From: Cryptomeria japonica
Lineage: Eukaryota > Streptophyta > Pinopsida > Cupressales > Cupressaceae
Direction of reading: 5' to 3'
Assembly: GCF_030272615.1 (NCBI RefSeq)
Contig: NC_081406.1
Coordinates: 139,589,361-139,653,360, forward strand
DNA: 64,000 bases
Numbering within the stretch: position 1 is the stretch's first letter; each line of letters opens with the position of its first letter. Under the pieces are notes generated by a model. It did no database searches and was not told the origin of the DNA. It was given only the letters and a program-made list of their open reading frames with translations. Of this stretch, positions 21,111 through 34,457 are shown one piece after another. The translations under genes were made by a program, and so were the position numbers.

Positions 21111-22756
21111 TGTAGCGTCGTAAATTGTACGCACTTGCTAGGGTGGTACAATTTCACACCTAGTTTAGCACCCGCCTTGGCGCATTTTGCATTTTGCATT
21201 GCATTTTCCCTTTAGCACTTAATTAATTAAATTAATTAGGTCTAAGGTTCTATTTTATCATCTCCCATATCATAAAGTTGGGCCCTTTTCATTAAAGTGT
21301 GCCCCTTTCATTTTATTCTTCCAATACATCATTTAATCAAAAACCCTAATTGGGTCCTATTTTGAACTTGGGGGCTTGATTTTGGGGGTCAAAACATCTC
21401 GAAATTAGCAGTAACTTCAGGATTCTCTCTAAAATCATCATATCCGATGGCCCTGAAAATTTGGTGAAAAGTTGTAGGGACCATGGCACCCGGAGTGCAC
21501 ATGGTCCCGGACATTTTTCCCGAAATTTTAGGAGCACAATCCAATCATAAAATAAAGCTTAACCCCAAGAAATTGGCGGGAGATTCAATCTCTAGGTCGG
21601 CCAAAAGTTGAAATTAAGACCTAGGGTTTCATATATAAGAGCTCTCTTTCTTCATTGGAAAGGATCCGGATTTTTTGTTTTCAAGGGCCTTCTATGCAGC
21701 GAAAGAGAAGATCTTTGAAGACTTCAACAACATTCAACATCCATCCATCAAGCATTCATCAATTTCATTCATCCATTTAGGGTTTTGAAGACATTGAAGA
21801 GCAATAGGGGATCACCGACTGAAGATTGGCTAGTACCCCTCCCTTGGGGTTGGGTATGATTTCATGTTGTTTTCATGTCTTTGCATAAGCCTCATTATAT
21901 CACTTGTATTCATGCTTTAGATCTCTTTACATCTTGATTTGGAGCATTTACATTATCATTTACAAGCAATTAGGGTTTACTTTCTAGGTTGCTCTAGTTT
22001 GCTTACTTGCATTTTAGGATCTTGCACACACACAAGGTCTGCACACACATTACTTTTACAATACAACTTGGCTATTCGTGGAGGTGGAAATCACCAAAGC
22101 GGGGGTTTGACTAAGGCAAAACCCTATATAGCCACCCACCACACCTTTTCAGATATAAGTGCAGGTTTCGGAATTCGGACGACGCCGCAAGTTGCAGATC
22201 CGGAAGAAGCAGACCGAGACAGAACGTCACACCAAATTGTGGAGCAAAAGACCAGGACAGGGGCGTGGGGTTCCTTGGTCCTACCAAGATAGGGGCGCTG
22301 GGCGCCCTGGTCCCTCTGTCAGACAACGAGTTTCAGCATTTTTGACAGCTTTTCAGGTTGCAAAACAGCAGTTTTAGGAGCAGTTTCAGGGGCAGAATCA
22401 GGACAATGGCGCCCGCGCCCCCGTCCCGAACATTTTCATTCATATTTTAACACCAGGTATGCATTTACATTCTTGTCTTGTCCTTGTGTTTACAGCTTTC
22501 CATTATTTAAGTTCAATTCTACAAATCTTGTTATTAGTTCATACTTGTACTTTGGGGTTTGGGATTGAACTTGCATCATTTTATCTTTCAATTACAACAA
22601 AGGAATAGAAATCCTAATAGGTAGCCCATGGCTCTCTCTTCCACAAAAAGAAGTAGCCAATTGTGTGATACCTCTAGGCTCTTTCGTATTCCACAAATGT
22701 GTGATTGAAAGTGAGATTAGGGCATGTTTGCTTAGTGTCACTTTTTCCCCCACACA
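21111..22756 (+). repeat. 3' LTR of element II
   Basis: Matches 14063-15738 with no difference in about the first 240 bases and scattered transitions after that. TATATAAG is at 21632. It lacks one copy of the GC-rich 30-base unit. It ends CCCCCACACA at 22756. Confidence 0.8.
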
Positions 22757-25602
22757 GTATGATATAGCATAGACCATGGTGTGGAATTAAAGAACATGTA
22801 TGGAATGCACCTACATAAGGAAATATTTGTCTAAGGATGCCTTTCTCTTTTCATTATTCTTATATGTTAATGTAAGGAAGTTAATTGGCAAAGTATGGAT
22901 ACCAATGGAACTAGCGGGTGATTATATATGTGGGTGATTTTTCATTTAAGTAAAGAATATTTGAATGCGGAATTGAGAATTATAGCCTCATTTGTAATGT
23001 TAGGAGATCTCATGGAAGGTTGAGTGGCATATCTTAGAATATAATATGAATACTACAATAAATGAGATATGCCTAGGAATTTGAAATTGTTCATGCATAA
23101 TTCTAGTGTGTACACATTGGTTGTTGATAGTGTTCTCTCTTGCTTTCCTTTTTCATTTAGGTAAAAGTATCATAGCACTTACAAGTTTATTGATAATGAG
23201 TAGGAGTTTTGGATATTCATTGTTCAAATTTGGTATTGCATATATATTAAAGGAAAATTTTGGATAACAAAATTGTTTGTAGATTGAGACTTGTGCATTG
23301 TATTCTTGATTATTTTAAGGAAGAGTTGATTAGTTAGATTTCCTTTTTGCATAAATAATGTAGGAAGTTATTATAGACTAATAAGTTAGAAGACAATGCC
23401 ATCATATGTGTGTAGAATGAAGTAAAAACTTGGTCCATTTCATGCACATAGAAAATTAAAAATTATACCATTATGTCTTTATTTGGTTTGCAAAGATAAA
23501 AGTTTGAGTTTTGAGTAAAATTTGTGTGGTTAAATGGATTGATTAAGACAAGGTGTTGTCTCCTTATCCTATTCATAGAAATTGTTTATTCCATGTATTC
23601 TAGTTGGATGTATTGATGGTATAATGTATGAAGTGTATTGTGTTATTAGATGACTATTTTTCTTGATTGCTAGGAATGCTTAGTTGCAAAGGATTATTAT
23701 TAAGTGATGACAAGAAATGAGGTTGGATATATGTATGTAGTTGAAATTGTATGTGCCTTTGAATGAAAACTAAATGGTGGCAAATAAGGCTATGATATCT
23801 AGTTTTATACTTAATGTAGATAATTGACTGGTTAATGACTTGTAGGGAAATGATCTTAGATGGTTGTAGAAATATGATAATAAATTTTACTTAGTAATGA
23901 GATTTAATTGTTTTAAGTAATTAGTTAGAGTAAAACTATGAATGAACAAATGTTTAGCAACATCATGTTGAACATTCCAATCATCTTCTTACTATTTACT
24001 GAGCACTAAAATGGTGTATGCATGTTAAAGTGTGTCATCAAGTGACTGATTGAAGTTCTAACATTTGTTAATATTATAACTTAGTAACTGTGATTATTTA
24101 TAGATAGGATATCTTGAACAATAAGCATGTATGAGTGTATTGCTTGTATGAGATACTTTATCTCCTTTGTGCATATGTTATTACTCATGAAAAACACTTG
24201 TCTATATTATTGCATTAGAAGGGTAAGGAATGTGGACATATAAATAAAATTATGATTTTAAATGTTGGTGCGCACTCTCTAACACATTCAATGCATTGTA
24301 CCCTTGGGTGTTGTGTAGCAGTTACTCCCTTTTGGTGTGACTGATATTGGTCACCTCGTGATGTAGAATTGGATAAGTTGGTTATATTGTCTTGAATTAC
24401 TTTGCATTTTTATGAATTATCCTTGGAACTAATTTGATTTTGAATCTCTTGTTTTAGGGTTGTCCACTAATTTCATCTTTCATTTGTTTTTTTCTTGTGG
24501 TGGCACTTGTCACACTTTATTTCTTGATCGATTTCACCAACAAATTTTCTTTATTTTCATGATTTAATAATTGGATTTGAGGATATTTCCTTTTGACTTC
24601 TTTTTGTTGTCCATAGTGGTCATTCTGTATGTTGAGTGTTGTGGGCCCTCATCCCGTGTCAGTGTTGTCTCTATCATGTTCACTTATAATCTCTAATATT
24701 GTGTGCAAGGGAGGACACCATAGAGAAGTGTGCTAGCTTTAATGAATAATTAGGTAAAGCTAGTATTAGTTGAGTAAATGAAAAACATGTTAAGGGGATG
24801 ATATATATTGATGAATTGTTAGATTTTATGAAAGTTAGTTAGAATTGCATTCAAATTGATAAATTTGTAAGTAGATAGAAGCAAGGGAAATTGTTGATTT
24901 CACATCTTCATTGAGTGTTTGTGTATATATATATAGATCATGAAAAGTGAATGATTTAGAACTCTTTGAATAATTGATTGATTGATAGATGCATAAGTTC
25001 TTGCTTTGGAGTAGCATAGCGGAAGTGTGGTAGGAATTGAAAAGTTGAGTATTACAAATGTTGCTTTCCTTTGAGGTTATAGAATGTAGATTTCTAGTAT
25101 ATATGAGATTCTTTTGATTTTATTTGGTCTTGAAGGAAGTTTATTCAAAATTTATTCATAAAAGTGTGTTGCATATGGGTTCTTAGGGATGTGCTTATGT
25201 GTATAAAATTTCATTAAATGTATATTTGCCTTCTTAATTGCATTCAACTAGATGATTAAAAAGTGTTGGCATGACTTGAATTATGTTAGTTGTTGAGATT
25301 TCTGCTTATAGATGATAACTCGAATACAATAATTATAGTTTTAATCTTTCAAAACGTGATTAAATATAGCCCTCTTGAAGATATTTCAACGATATATTAT
25401 TCTTAGGGTTACCAGTAAGAGATTTGTGACTTGTTTAAGCTTGTGTGAAGTATATTTACTTGGATAATTGAAGCATAGAAAGGAAACTTTTGTAGTCATT
25501 ATCTTACTTGAGCTAGTAAATGTTTTGGATTAAGAAATCTTGTGTTGATGTGTGTATGTTTTCAACTCAACCCTTGGAGACTTCCAGGAGTAAGTCAAGC
25601 CC
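22757..25602. other. AT-rich stretch, no gene
   Basis: Almost 2.9 kb rich in stops on both strands, with no frame or motif worth calling. Because it ends in a PPT (25603-25615) and an LTR start, it is probably the decayed internal 3' part of another LTR element. Confidence 0.5.
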
Positions 25603-25615
25603 AAGGGGGGGAGGA
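25603..25615 (+). promoter_or_regulatory. polypurine tract of a third LTR-element family
   Basis: CAAGGGGGGGAGGA stands immediately before TGTAGTGTCCCTCC, the arrangement seen at the 3' LTR of many plant gypsy elements of the Del/Tekay type. Confidence 0.5.
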
Positions 25616-26700
25616 TGTAGTGTCCCTCCTAGAATTGCATTGTGATTAACACTTTGATAGACATATAGACATATGGTGGATACTTAGATAGTTTTCATGA
25701 ATCTAATTGCTATCTTAGATGATATCATTGATGCTAGTACTCTATGTGGATTTATGTTATTTGATGTGACTCATCATGTTTAGAGATTCGCATGATTGAG
25801 GATGCTAGGAATACTATATGATATATGAAATTTTATGGTTCTTGTGGATGTTAGTACGTAGAACCACTTTGATGGATTTACATGATTCATGAAATCATAT
25901 GCGATCATTTCTCATGTGGGATTACATGACTTATGATGATATGTTGGTACTAACACTATTTCATGTTTATGACTCTATGCGATGTTTGATGATTTATTGT
26001 GTGATTGTCTATGAGTAGAGATGGTGTCACATCACTCATTGCGGGCATGATATGCCATCGCCATTCTCTATCACTTGCCTATTTACTATGATGAATGTGT
26101 TTTGTACATGTTGTGTTTAGTGTTTGATGTAGGTTGCAAGTACTAGACATCGACTCCACCTGGCTTCACAGGTCTAAGCATGTCTCTATCTGAATGGAAA
26201 TTTATCAGAGATAACATAGTTTTCCTCACACTCTCTAGGTCTAAGTTGTGTACCTTGTAAATTATTCCACGACATAAGTTAAGGTTAGAGTCTTGAGTTG
26301 TGTTCTTTTCCCTTCGGCGTAAGATGTTTTGAGTCTATATTTATCCCTAGTTTGTGATGTATGATTATTTAATTATTTAATTATTTGATATTTATTTTAG
26401 ATTGATTAGTGTTTAATTGATGATTTAATTTATTATTTGATTTAATGTTTAATTGAGGTTTACTTTCTTTTATTTTAATTGAGTTTCTATTTAATGTTGA
26501 TTAAAAGAATTTAATATTTATCTTACTTGTTTTTATTATTATTATTTTTATGGTGTATTTTGATTCCTTATTATTATAATTTATTTACGATTAATTATTT
26601 CATAATTGCTATTTAATGAATTGATATTATTTTAACTATGCATTGGTATTTTATGATTGAATAAAATATTATTATTCATAGGTAATTATTTAAATTATGT
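25616..26700 (+). repeat. left part of an LTR, interrupted by the LINE
   Basis: Begins TGTAGTGTCC after the PPT. It is AT-rich, with TTAATTATTTAATT runs near 26360-26450. The LINE at 26701 splits it, and it resumes at 34458. It may include copy A2 and thus be very long. The right end and its partner LTR were not identified. Confidence 0.4.
26684..26700 (+). repeat. left 17-bp target-site duplication of the LINE
   Basis: AATTATTTAAATTATGT, identical to 34441-34457. These are the only bases needed to define both ends of the LINE. Confidence 0.9.
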
Positions 26701-27605
26701 CTAATAAGTAAATGCAAAGCCTTGACTTTGAGCTATTACTCGACAAAGCATTTGGCTACTTGTGTGAGTTGGCCCACTTTAACAACTGTATACATGAGCA
26801 TAGAATAGTTCTATGTAAATATGGTTTCAAAAAACCTAATTACGTTTGACACCACTGATCATGTGTCAACTAGAGGTGAAGTGCATAAGGTTATGAAGGC
26901 TTGAAAGAAAATACTCCTTCTAGCCTGCGTAGAACCCTAGCAGTAAATGCAGTATCACTAGCCCCATTATCGGAGTCGTGGTCATCAAAGTTGATGAATA
27001 TTTGAAGATATGAACTACCATTAGCCGTACACACAGTTGTTGAAGCTGAAGCAGTTAAGGTGATAATGTTAAGGTCATTAGTTGGAGGTTTGGTGTCAAT
27101 TTTTAATTATTTTGAAGGAGCCGAAGCTGACTGGTCTGCCCTCCTTGTAATACCACGATTTCATCATTGAATGCTTTTTAATTGATCTATTTCGCCCTAG
27201 GTGAAGACGTTGTCATTTGGTTTGGAGATCAGCATTTGGGAGGAGGTTTTTAGACTGTTAGTAGCAGATAACTTTGTCATACTCAGACTTGTTTGTGACA
27301 GCAGCAAAGGACGACACTTGCCAATCATCTTGAGGTTCATTGTTAGTAAACGTTTGCTTGCATTGTCATCACTATAGCTGGGGTAACATCAAATCAGCAT
27401 AATACAGTGATCAGACATGGTTGATAGAGGACATTTGGGTTCATGGGCGGATGTGGGCTGGGAAGACCCGCCTCATGTTCCGTAGTGGGTCTACACAAAA
27501 GGTAGATGGAAGGACATGGCGATATAGGTAAACCAGAGTGGAAATAACAAGGTTTTTTAGCTAGCTTCAAAATAATTTCAAGGCTTCTTTGGGAACAGAC
27601 ACAGT
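26701..27605 (+). other. 5' untranslated region of the LINE
   Basis: 905 bases before the first usable ATG of ORF1, with no frame of note. L1-type elements carry an internal promoter here, but no clear box was found. Confidence 0.6.
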
Positions 27606-29429
27606 GTGGCATGGAGGCAGAATAACAGTGGAAGGAGATTCACTCAAGGGCATTTTAATAATGGTGCGAATCATGGGAATTCTGAGAAGCGATTCAAGGG
27701 CTTTTCGAGGAAATGGTCTTTGGATCTGGGCAATCAACGAACATTTGCTAGAGTTGTTGGCTTGGAAAATAAGGAGACTGCGGTTAGGGTTTCTATTTCT
27801 TCACAGCAGGTGGGAAATAAGGTAAATGTGAACCTCAAGGAAGCTATTCCAGAAAAGGTAAGTAAGATACCTTCTGATCCTATTCTGCCCGAGGTTTCTT
27901 CATCGCAGGTTTGGACTCCTATCCCTTGTATCGATCTTTTAGGTTCCTATGTCGATAAGAAAGCGAATTGTTTGCATACGAATGCTATTTCTGGGGAAAT
28001 TTGGGGTGATCAAATTAGTTTATTAAAGCTTTATCATAAATTGCAAAAAAGATGGGGGGATATGCATTATTTTCAATTATTGTCTATGAATGCTTTTATT
28101 ATTGTCTTTGATTCTCCTTCTTTCAGAGATGAGGTATTAAGAACTTCACATCATTGGTTTGGAAAACATTTAATTTCAATTGCGGCTTGGAAACCTTTTT
28201 TTGTTCCTTCTTGGTCTAGTTCGAAACTTATTCCTTTCTGGTTTGGTTTACCTAAAATTCCTTTTGAATTTATGGATCTAGATGTTCTTGAGAAAATTGG
28301 AAATACTATTGGAACTTTTTTAACATCTAAAATGGACTTTGTAGAGGGGTAGGTTCTGGTAAAAATTTGTGTTCTTCTTAACCCTAACAATGTTTGCCCC
28401 CGTACTTGTAATATCAAGTCTCATGATGGTATTTGGCACCAGTTAATTGAGAAATTAGATACAGAGCTTCTTAAGTCTCCTTTACTTTTGGATGCTCCTT
28501 TACTTATGGATTTTAAGAAAAACCAGCAGGTTGTTGACTCTATCCCTAAATCCCTTAATAAAGATAGTTTGTCGGTGGGACCTTTGATTGAAGAATGTGG
28601 AAATGTCTCTTCGTATAAATTGGTAGAAACAGGTCACATTAATCTTGAAAATAATCCATTGTGTCATAGTTCTGGGAAACCAAATGATCAAACTTCGGGT
28701 TGAATCTCACTCCCTTCTTTACTGAAGACATTTTCTAATAACGATGGTATAGTGGATGGAAATCCCCCGATGAATGGAGTAGATCACCCATTGATGATAG
28801 ATTTCCCTAAGATGCCAAATAATCACACAAAGGGTAAGGATGACAATTTGTCTTCATGCAATCAAAAGGAGGTTTTGGATTCTTCAAAGAATTTGAATTT
28901 AGATAAAAATGCAGTGGTTGATATGGAAACTATTAAATAGGTACCTGCCATAGGTTTTCCTAATGATGATTCTTTAGTTCAGGAAATTAAGAATTTGGTG
29001 TCTAATAATTCCCCTCTGAATGTTGAAATTAATATGGCTAATGAATCTTCCTTAGGGAATAGTAATCCGTCAGAGGTTGTCCCTATTATTATGCCAAATG
29101 AGAATCTGGTTCAGCAAGTACATGATATTTTTAACAATCATGCACATCAAATGGATAAGGGTATTACTAATAGAGTTGTTTGTTCAATTGAGAATGATTT
29201 GGGGGGTATAAACTCGACCCTTCCAATTTCTACATCTGCTAATCCTTTTGTGGTTTTGGCTACAACAGAGTTGGGTTTTGAAGATAATCCATTTATCCTG
29301 GCTTCTCCAAAGTCATGCAAGAGTTTACCAATTGAAAAATCAACTCTGGTTTTTTCACCATCGATGATTTCTCCTAGGAGAGGTAGGCCTCCAAATAATC
29401 TTAAGACTCAAATGGAAATTGATGCTTGA
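27606..29429 (+). pseudogene. LINE ORF1 (DUF4283-type RNA-binding protein)
   Basis: One frame of 608 codons with three stops (28350 TAG, 28701 TGA, 28938 TAG), each as expected from a C-to-T change in a Gln or Arg codon. Residues about 140-250 match the plant LINE/DUF4283 pattern: an FIIVFDS strand, a HHWFGKHLISIAAWKPFF segment, then a WFGLPKIPFEFMD block. After the first stop the chain goes on with the VLVKICV strand expected of the same domain. The rest is Asn/Ser-rich and disordered, ending in a basic RRGRPP motif. No zinc knuckle is seen. The protein would coat LINE RNA. Another ATG at 27589 in a different frame is a shadow. Sequence up to 29677 in a shifted frame (RPKK...KRKRSKR) may be its basic tail. 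Confidence 0.8.
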
Positions 29430-29673
29430 ATTCAAAAGACTTTGTCCCTTTCTCCTGGTGGTGGCAAGGGAGGCATTCGGTCTCTCTTGGTAGGCCTAAG
29501 AAAACATGCCTAACTCTTGTAAGTGTAAAAAGAAAGAGGAGTAAAAGATTCGTGACTAGTCCACCTATGACAAGATCAAGGGCTGTGAAATGTAATTTGC
29601 AAGGTTGCTTTGGGGAAAGCAAAAATTCTCTAATTAATGGGGAGAGGGGAGTTTTGGCCTCCCCTCGAGGACA

Positions 29674-32600
29674 ATGAGAATTATTTCTTGGAATGTTGGG
29701 CGCTTAAATTTCCCTAACAAGAGACGCTTAATTAAGTCCCAAATGGACTTAATTAAGTGTGATATTTTTATGTTGCAAGAAACAAAGTTGTCAAAGGAGT
29801 CTGCTGATTTGGTTTTTTCATCTTGGAGAAGGTGGAATTTTCTTTCTTCTCCAGCTTGTGGTGCTTCAGGAGGTTTGGCACTGATTTGGAATAATTATAA
29901 TATTGAGGTACAGTTAGTGGCATCTACTACAAATTGGATGTTGGCTTTAGTTATAAGCAAGATTTCGAAGGTTAAATTCTAGCTTTTTAATATTTATGCT
30001 TCGTCAAGAATTCAAGGGAAGAGTAAGTTATGGGGCGAATTAAAGAGGATTTCTTCTCCCTTAAAACATGGTTCCTTTATTATCTTCGGGGGTGATTTTA
30101 ATGCTATCACTGATTTAGATGAGAAAAGAGGAGGTGTTTTCCCTAATAAAAGGATTATGGATGACTTTGGGGATTTCATTTCTAATATGAGCCTTTTTTA
30201 TTGTAAGTCTCAAAATGGGATTTTCACATAGACAAACATGAGAAGGGATTTTTCTCGGATTGCTGAGAGATTAGATCGGTTTTTGTTATTTGAGTTGGAT
30301 TGATTTAGATTTTGAATTCTTTTCCTCTATTCTACCGGTCTCAAGTTCTGATCATTTTCCAATTTCCCTTTTAGTTATTGAGGATAGGGCTTCTTTTAAA
30401 TCTCCATTTAAATTTGAGCCCATGTGGCTTAGGGATTCTTCCTTTTCGCCTCTACTTATGAAATGGTGGAATTTTGCTCCTTTTTGTTCCGGGTCTCGCA
30501 TGTTTCAGATTGCTAAGAAGTTAAGTTATTTGAAATTGAATATTAGGGAATGGAATATCTCGCATTTTAAGAACATTTTTCAGGAGAAACAAAGGATTCA
30601 AGATACGATTGAGTGTTTAATACTCATGTGCTTCAACATGGTATGGAGCCACAAGTTTTTGATGAATTGAAGTCACTAAAATTATAGCTTGAGGAGGTGT
30701 TAGCTAGAGAGGAAATTTATTGGAGACAGAAATCTAGAGAGTTATGGCTTTTAGATGGTGACAGGAACACAAAATTTTTTCATTCTTCAACTAAGATTAA
30801 AAGATGTAAGAATAAGATATCTTGTATTCAATGTCAAAATGGGAATTTATTGATAGAGCCAAAGGACATTGCTTCAGAGGCAGTTAGGTTTTTTAAGTCA
30901 TTATTATCTTTTGAAAATGGAAATCTCAGCAATGATATTATATCTATTATTCCTCCTTTAGTATCTTTGGAAGACAATAAGATGTTGATGTCTCCCTTTT
31001 CCTTAGAAGAAGCTAAGAGTGTTGTCTTTGCCATGAATCCAGATAAAGCCTCGGGACCATATGGTTTTACTCCTTTATTTTTTCAAAAATGTTGGGATTT
31101 TGTGGGAAATGATGTTTTATTGGCTCTCGGGGAATCTAGGAGAAATAGGTCCATTTTAAAAGGACTTAATACTACAATGATTGCAATTATTCCTAAAAAA
31201 GAGGATACTAGGACTTTTTCTGACTTCCACCCCATTGCTTTATGTAACACTTTGTATAAGATATTTATGAAGGCAATTTCCCTTAGGTTTGCAAAAATTC
31301 TACCTAGGATCATTTCATTGGAGCTAGGTGGTTGTGTTCTCGAAAGGGAGATGACAGAGGGTGCAATTGTAGCACATGAGGTGTTGCATTCTATATCCAC
31401 CCAAAGAACCTTGGCCATGATACTTAAACTAGACATGATGAAGGCTTATGATAGAGTAGAGTGGGAAGATTTATGTGTTGCTCTTGAGAAGTTAGGATTT
31501 TCCAAGGCCTGGGTCAAATGGATTCATGCATGTATTTCTTCTGCAAGATTCTCAGTTTTAATTAATGGTTCTCCTTGTGGTTTTTTCACTTCCTCTAGGG
31601 GTTTCAGATAGGGAGATCCCCTTTCTCCCTTTTTGTTTATTCTCCTAGCTGAAACCTTTAGTTGGGCTATTAGGGCTGCTAAAGTTGGGGGGCTTTGGAA
31701 AGGTATAAGGATTTAGAATAATCCCCAAAGTATTTCTCATTGTCTCTTTATAGATGATACTATATTATTTGGACATACTTCATTAGTTGAGGCAAAAATG
31801 ATTAAAGGAATAATACAAAATTATGCATCATTTTCTGGTCAGAAAGTGAATGGTGATAAATCAAAGATTTTTTTCCTTAATACATCACAATTGGTTCAGC
31901 ATAGATTGCAATCCTTTTGGGGATTTGAGACTAGAAATCTTCCATGTACTTACCTTGGGATTCCTTTCTTTGTTAAATAGGATAAGATTGGTTTTTGGGA
32001 TAAGATTATTTCAGTCATTTCTAAAAGAATTCTCTCATGGAATCATAGATGGTTAACTTTGGCGGGTAAAATTGTTCTCATCAAGTCTGTTTTGAATGTT
32101 GTTCCCATATATCTCATGTTTGTTTTGAAGTCTCCAAAAGTAGCCATTGTTAGTTTACAGGATAATCTTAGAGATTTTCTGTGGAACAATAATAAAGATG
32201 GTAAGAAGAAACTCCCTTTAGTTGCATGGGATAAGGTATGTTTGCCTAAGGAACTTGGGGGAACAAGAATTCAAAGTCTAGAGAATCAGAATTTAGCCTT
32301 AGGTGCTAAGTTGGTTTGGAAATTATATGACAAGCCTAGCTCCTTATGGGCACAAATTATGTTTGCCAAATATTTAAATAATGGACTGAGAGAGTACATT
32401 TTTAATGTCTCAAATTTGCCTTCGGGTTCTGCTATTTGGAATTTCCTTTGTAAATGTAGATCAGTTATTTTGCCTCATCTCTCATGGATTGTTCATAATG
32501 GTAGAAAGGTCAAATTCTAGGATGAAGTATGGATTGGACACACACCTTTGGTGAATATTAGGGATGGTCTCCTCTGATCACTATTCTTTCCTCCCTTTGG

Positions 32601-33896
32601 GGTGTTTTTGTAGCAAATTATTTTGAAATTGTGACTAATGGACCCCTTAAGCTAGCTAGATGGAAGTCAATTGATTTCTTAGATGTTGATCAAAGCAAGA
32701 AATTAGATTTTGCAAATATTTTGGGGGATAAAATTGTATTTCTTTCTAATTCTGAGGATGAACTTATTTGGACAAAGAATATTTCTGGTAAGTACACTAG
32801 TAAAGATGGTTACAACTCTCTTACGGTTGCTAAAGATTTATCTTCTTGGCCTTATAACCTGTTTTGGCATTCGGTTTGTCTTCCCAAAGCTAGAGCCTTT
32901 GCTTGGTTGGCAGTTCAGGACAGAGTCCTTACGGGTATGAGACTAGACAAGCTTGGTATTACTGTTGTTTTCCCTTATGTCCTTTGTAACAAAAATCTGG
33001 AATCTTCTTCACACTTGTTCCTACATTGTGATTATGCTTATGAATGTTGGCAATGGTTGCTTGAGAAGTTAAATATATCATTTGTTATTGGTAAGGATCT
33101 CATTTTCCATTTTAGATCTTGGCCCTTTATGTTTGCCTCAGCTTTTTATGCATGCATTTGAATCATATCTCCATCTATTGTGATTTGGAATGTTAGGCTA
33201 GAGAGAAACAACAGGATATTTAAAAAAACAAGGTCTCTTGTGTCTGAGGTTCTATTAAAAATTGAGTCTTCAATCTCTGAGGTTGCTTTCTCATTTATTT
33301 ATAAGAATTTGGAAAATCTTACTTCTTTTTCGCACTGGGATAGTAGAGTTACTAGAGTTTGGAAGCTACTATCAATTTTACCCTCTCATGGTTCAATTTT
33401 AAAAAAGAATGATGCAATAGGTAAGAGATGCTCTGCTAGATGGAAACCTCCTCTGTAGGGGCACTTCAAACTGAATTTTTATGGGGCCTCTCATGGTAAC
33501 CCTGGGTCGGCTGGGGTAGGCATGGTAATTTATGATCACAATGCAAATTTTATTCGAGCTAAGTGTCATGCTATTGGTTTTAAAACTAACAATTATGCGG
33601 AATTTCATGCTTTGTGTTTTGGATTGGATATGGTAGTCTCTTTGGGAATTAAGGACTTAATAATTGAAGGTGATTCTATGGTGATTATTCAATGTGTTAT
33701 GAAAAATAAATTGAATTCTTGGAATTTGTAGTATATACTTGATCCTATTTTACAAAAATTAGAATTGTTTGAATCTTTCTTGGTATCCCATTGTTACAGA
33801 GAAGTTAATAATTGCAGATTATTTGGCAAATTTAGCCATTAATAGCAATGCTAATCAGCGAGACGTGGGTTTTGAGGAAATTCCTTCTAGGGTATG
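29674..33896 (+). pseudogene. LINE ORF2: endonuclease, reverse transcriptase, zf-RVT, RNase H
   Basis: Starts MRIISWNVGR (29674), the usual opening of the APE-type endonuclease. Its other motifs are an LQETK-like block (29775), GGDFNAI (about 30088) and SDHFPI (about 30345, shifted frame). Reverse transcriptase spans about 30697-32000: ALCNTLYKIF, LKLDMMKAYDRVEW (about 31425), a GDPLSP block after the TAG at 31609, and the catalytic FIDD at 31747-31758. The zf-RVT region follows (32059-33160, SHLFLHCDYAYECW). The RNase H domain (33470-33890) starts FYGASHGNPG, where the first catalytic Asp has become Tyr. Frame changes near 30230, 30680 and 32550 and many TAG stops break it. It would cut DNA and copy LINE RNA. 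Confidence 0.88.
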
Positions 33897-34440
33897 AGAA
33901 GGTTTGCAGCAATAGTCATATGATTTTCTTGAGTAATGTCGATGTAAAATTTTATGATGATAATTATTCACGCTTTCCCCTTTCATTTCAAGTATTCATG
34001 TTCGCTGTCTGGAAAAGAGTTTGAGGTCATGGTATTTGATATAATAGTGTTTTTCCAAAGGTTTTTTGATACTTTGTTTTTTGGCAGGAAGGTTTCTGGC
34101 TCATGGGATTTGGCACAGGGCTTTGGAAAATTTTGTCTTCTTCCATTGATAGCAGCTATGGAGTCTACATTTGAAAATTATCTGATGGGTATTTTTGGCA
34201 AATTGTCATATGGGCTCTATGCAAAACTAATATTATATGTGTTGTGATCGTATTTTGTATGTGGTTTTGGATGAGGTGTATAAATTGATCTATTAGATAC
34301 TATAGGTTTATTTTATGAGATGTGACTGGAGGTTTTCTTCCCAGGGTTCTTTCCTCTGGTATGCTCTTTGAATCCTATGTAAAAATAAAAAATATTAATA
34401 AAAAAGTTTAGTGGAATAATCCACTTTTATTGAAAAAAAA
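33897..34440 (+). other. 3' untranslated region and A-tail of the LINE
   Basis: Noncoding, T-rich in its first half, ending AATATTAATAAAAAAG... and a final run of A that meets the right target-site duplication at 34441. Confidence 0.7.
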
Positions 34441-34457
34441 AATTATTTAAATTATGT
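34441..34457 (+). repeat. right 17-bp target-site duplication of the LINE
   Basis: Perfect copy of 26684-26700 directly after the A-run. Confidence 0.9.

Larger units (their letters stand above)
13784..22756 (+). mobile_element. element II: Ty3/gypsy-like element without RT or integrase
   Basis: Direct repeats frame an internal region of about 5.4 kb with a tRNA-Trp-type PBS at 15742, one long ORF and a PPT at 21096-21110. The ORF ends in a retropepsin of the type found in plant Ty3/gypsy elements, but no reverse transcriptase, RNase H or integrase follows. The left repeat also includes the last 278 bases of the internal region with its PPT. The structure is therefore either a truncated tandem copy or the LTR is longer than called here. 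No matching target-site duplication was found (GTTGT left, GTATG right). LTR differences are few, so this is probably the youngest element here. Confidence 0.75.
26701..34440 (+). mobile_element. full-length L1-type LINE with RNase H
   Basis: 7,740 bases between perfect 17-bp direct repeats and ending in an A-run, which fits target-primed reverse transcription. The order is 5' UTR (26701-27605), ORF1 with DUF4283-like domain (27606-29429), ORF2 with APE endonuclease, reverse transcriptase, zf-RVT and RNase H (29674-33896), and 3' UTR. This is the plant L1 layout with a C-terminal RNase H. The length shows no 5' truncation. Both ORFs are broken by stops and frameshifts, so the copy cannot move on its own. 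It sits inside an LTR of an older element. Confidence 0.92.
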
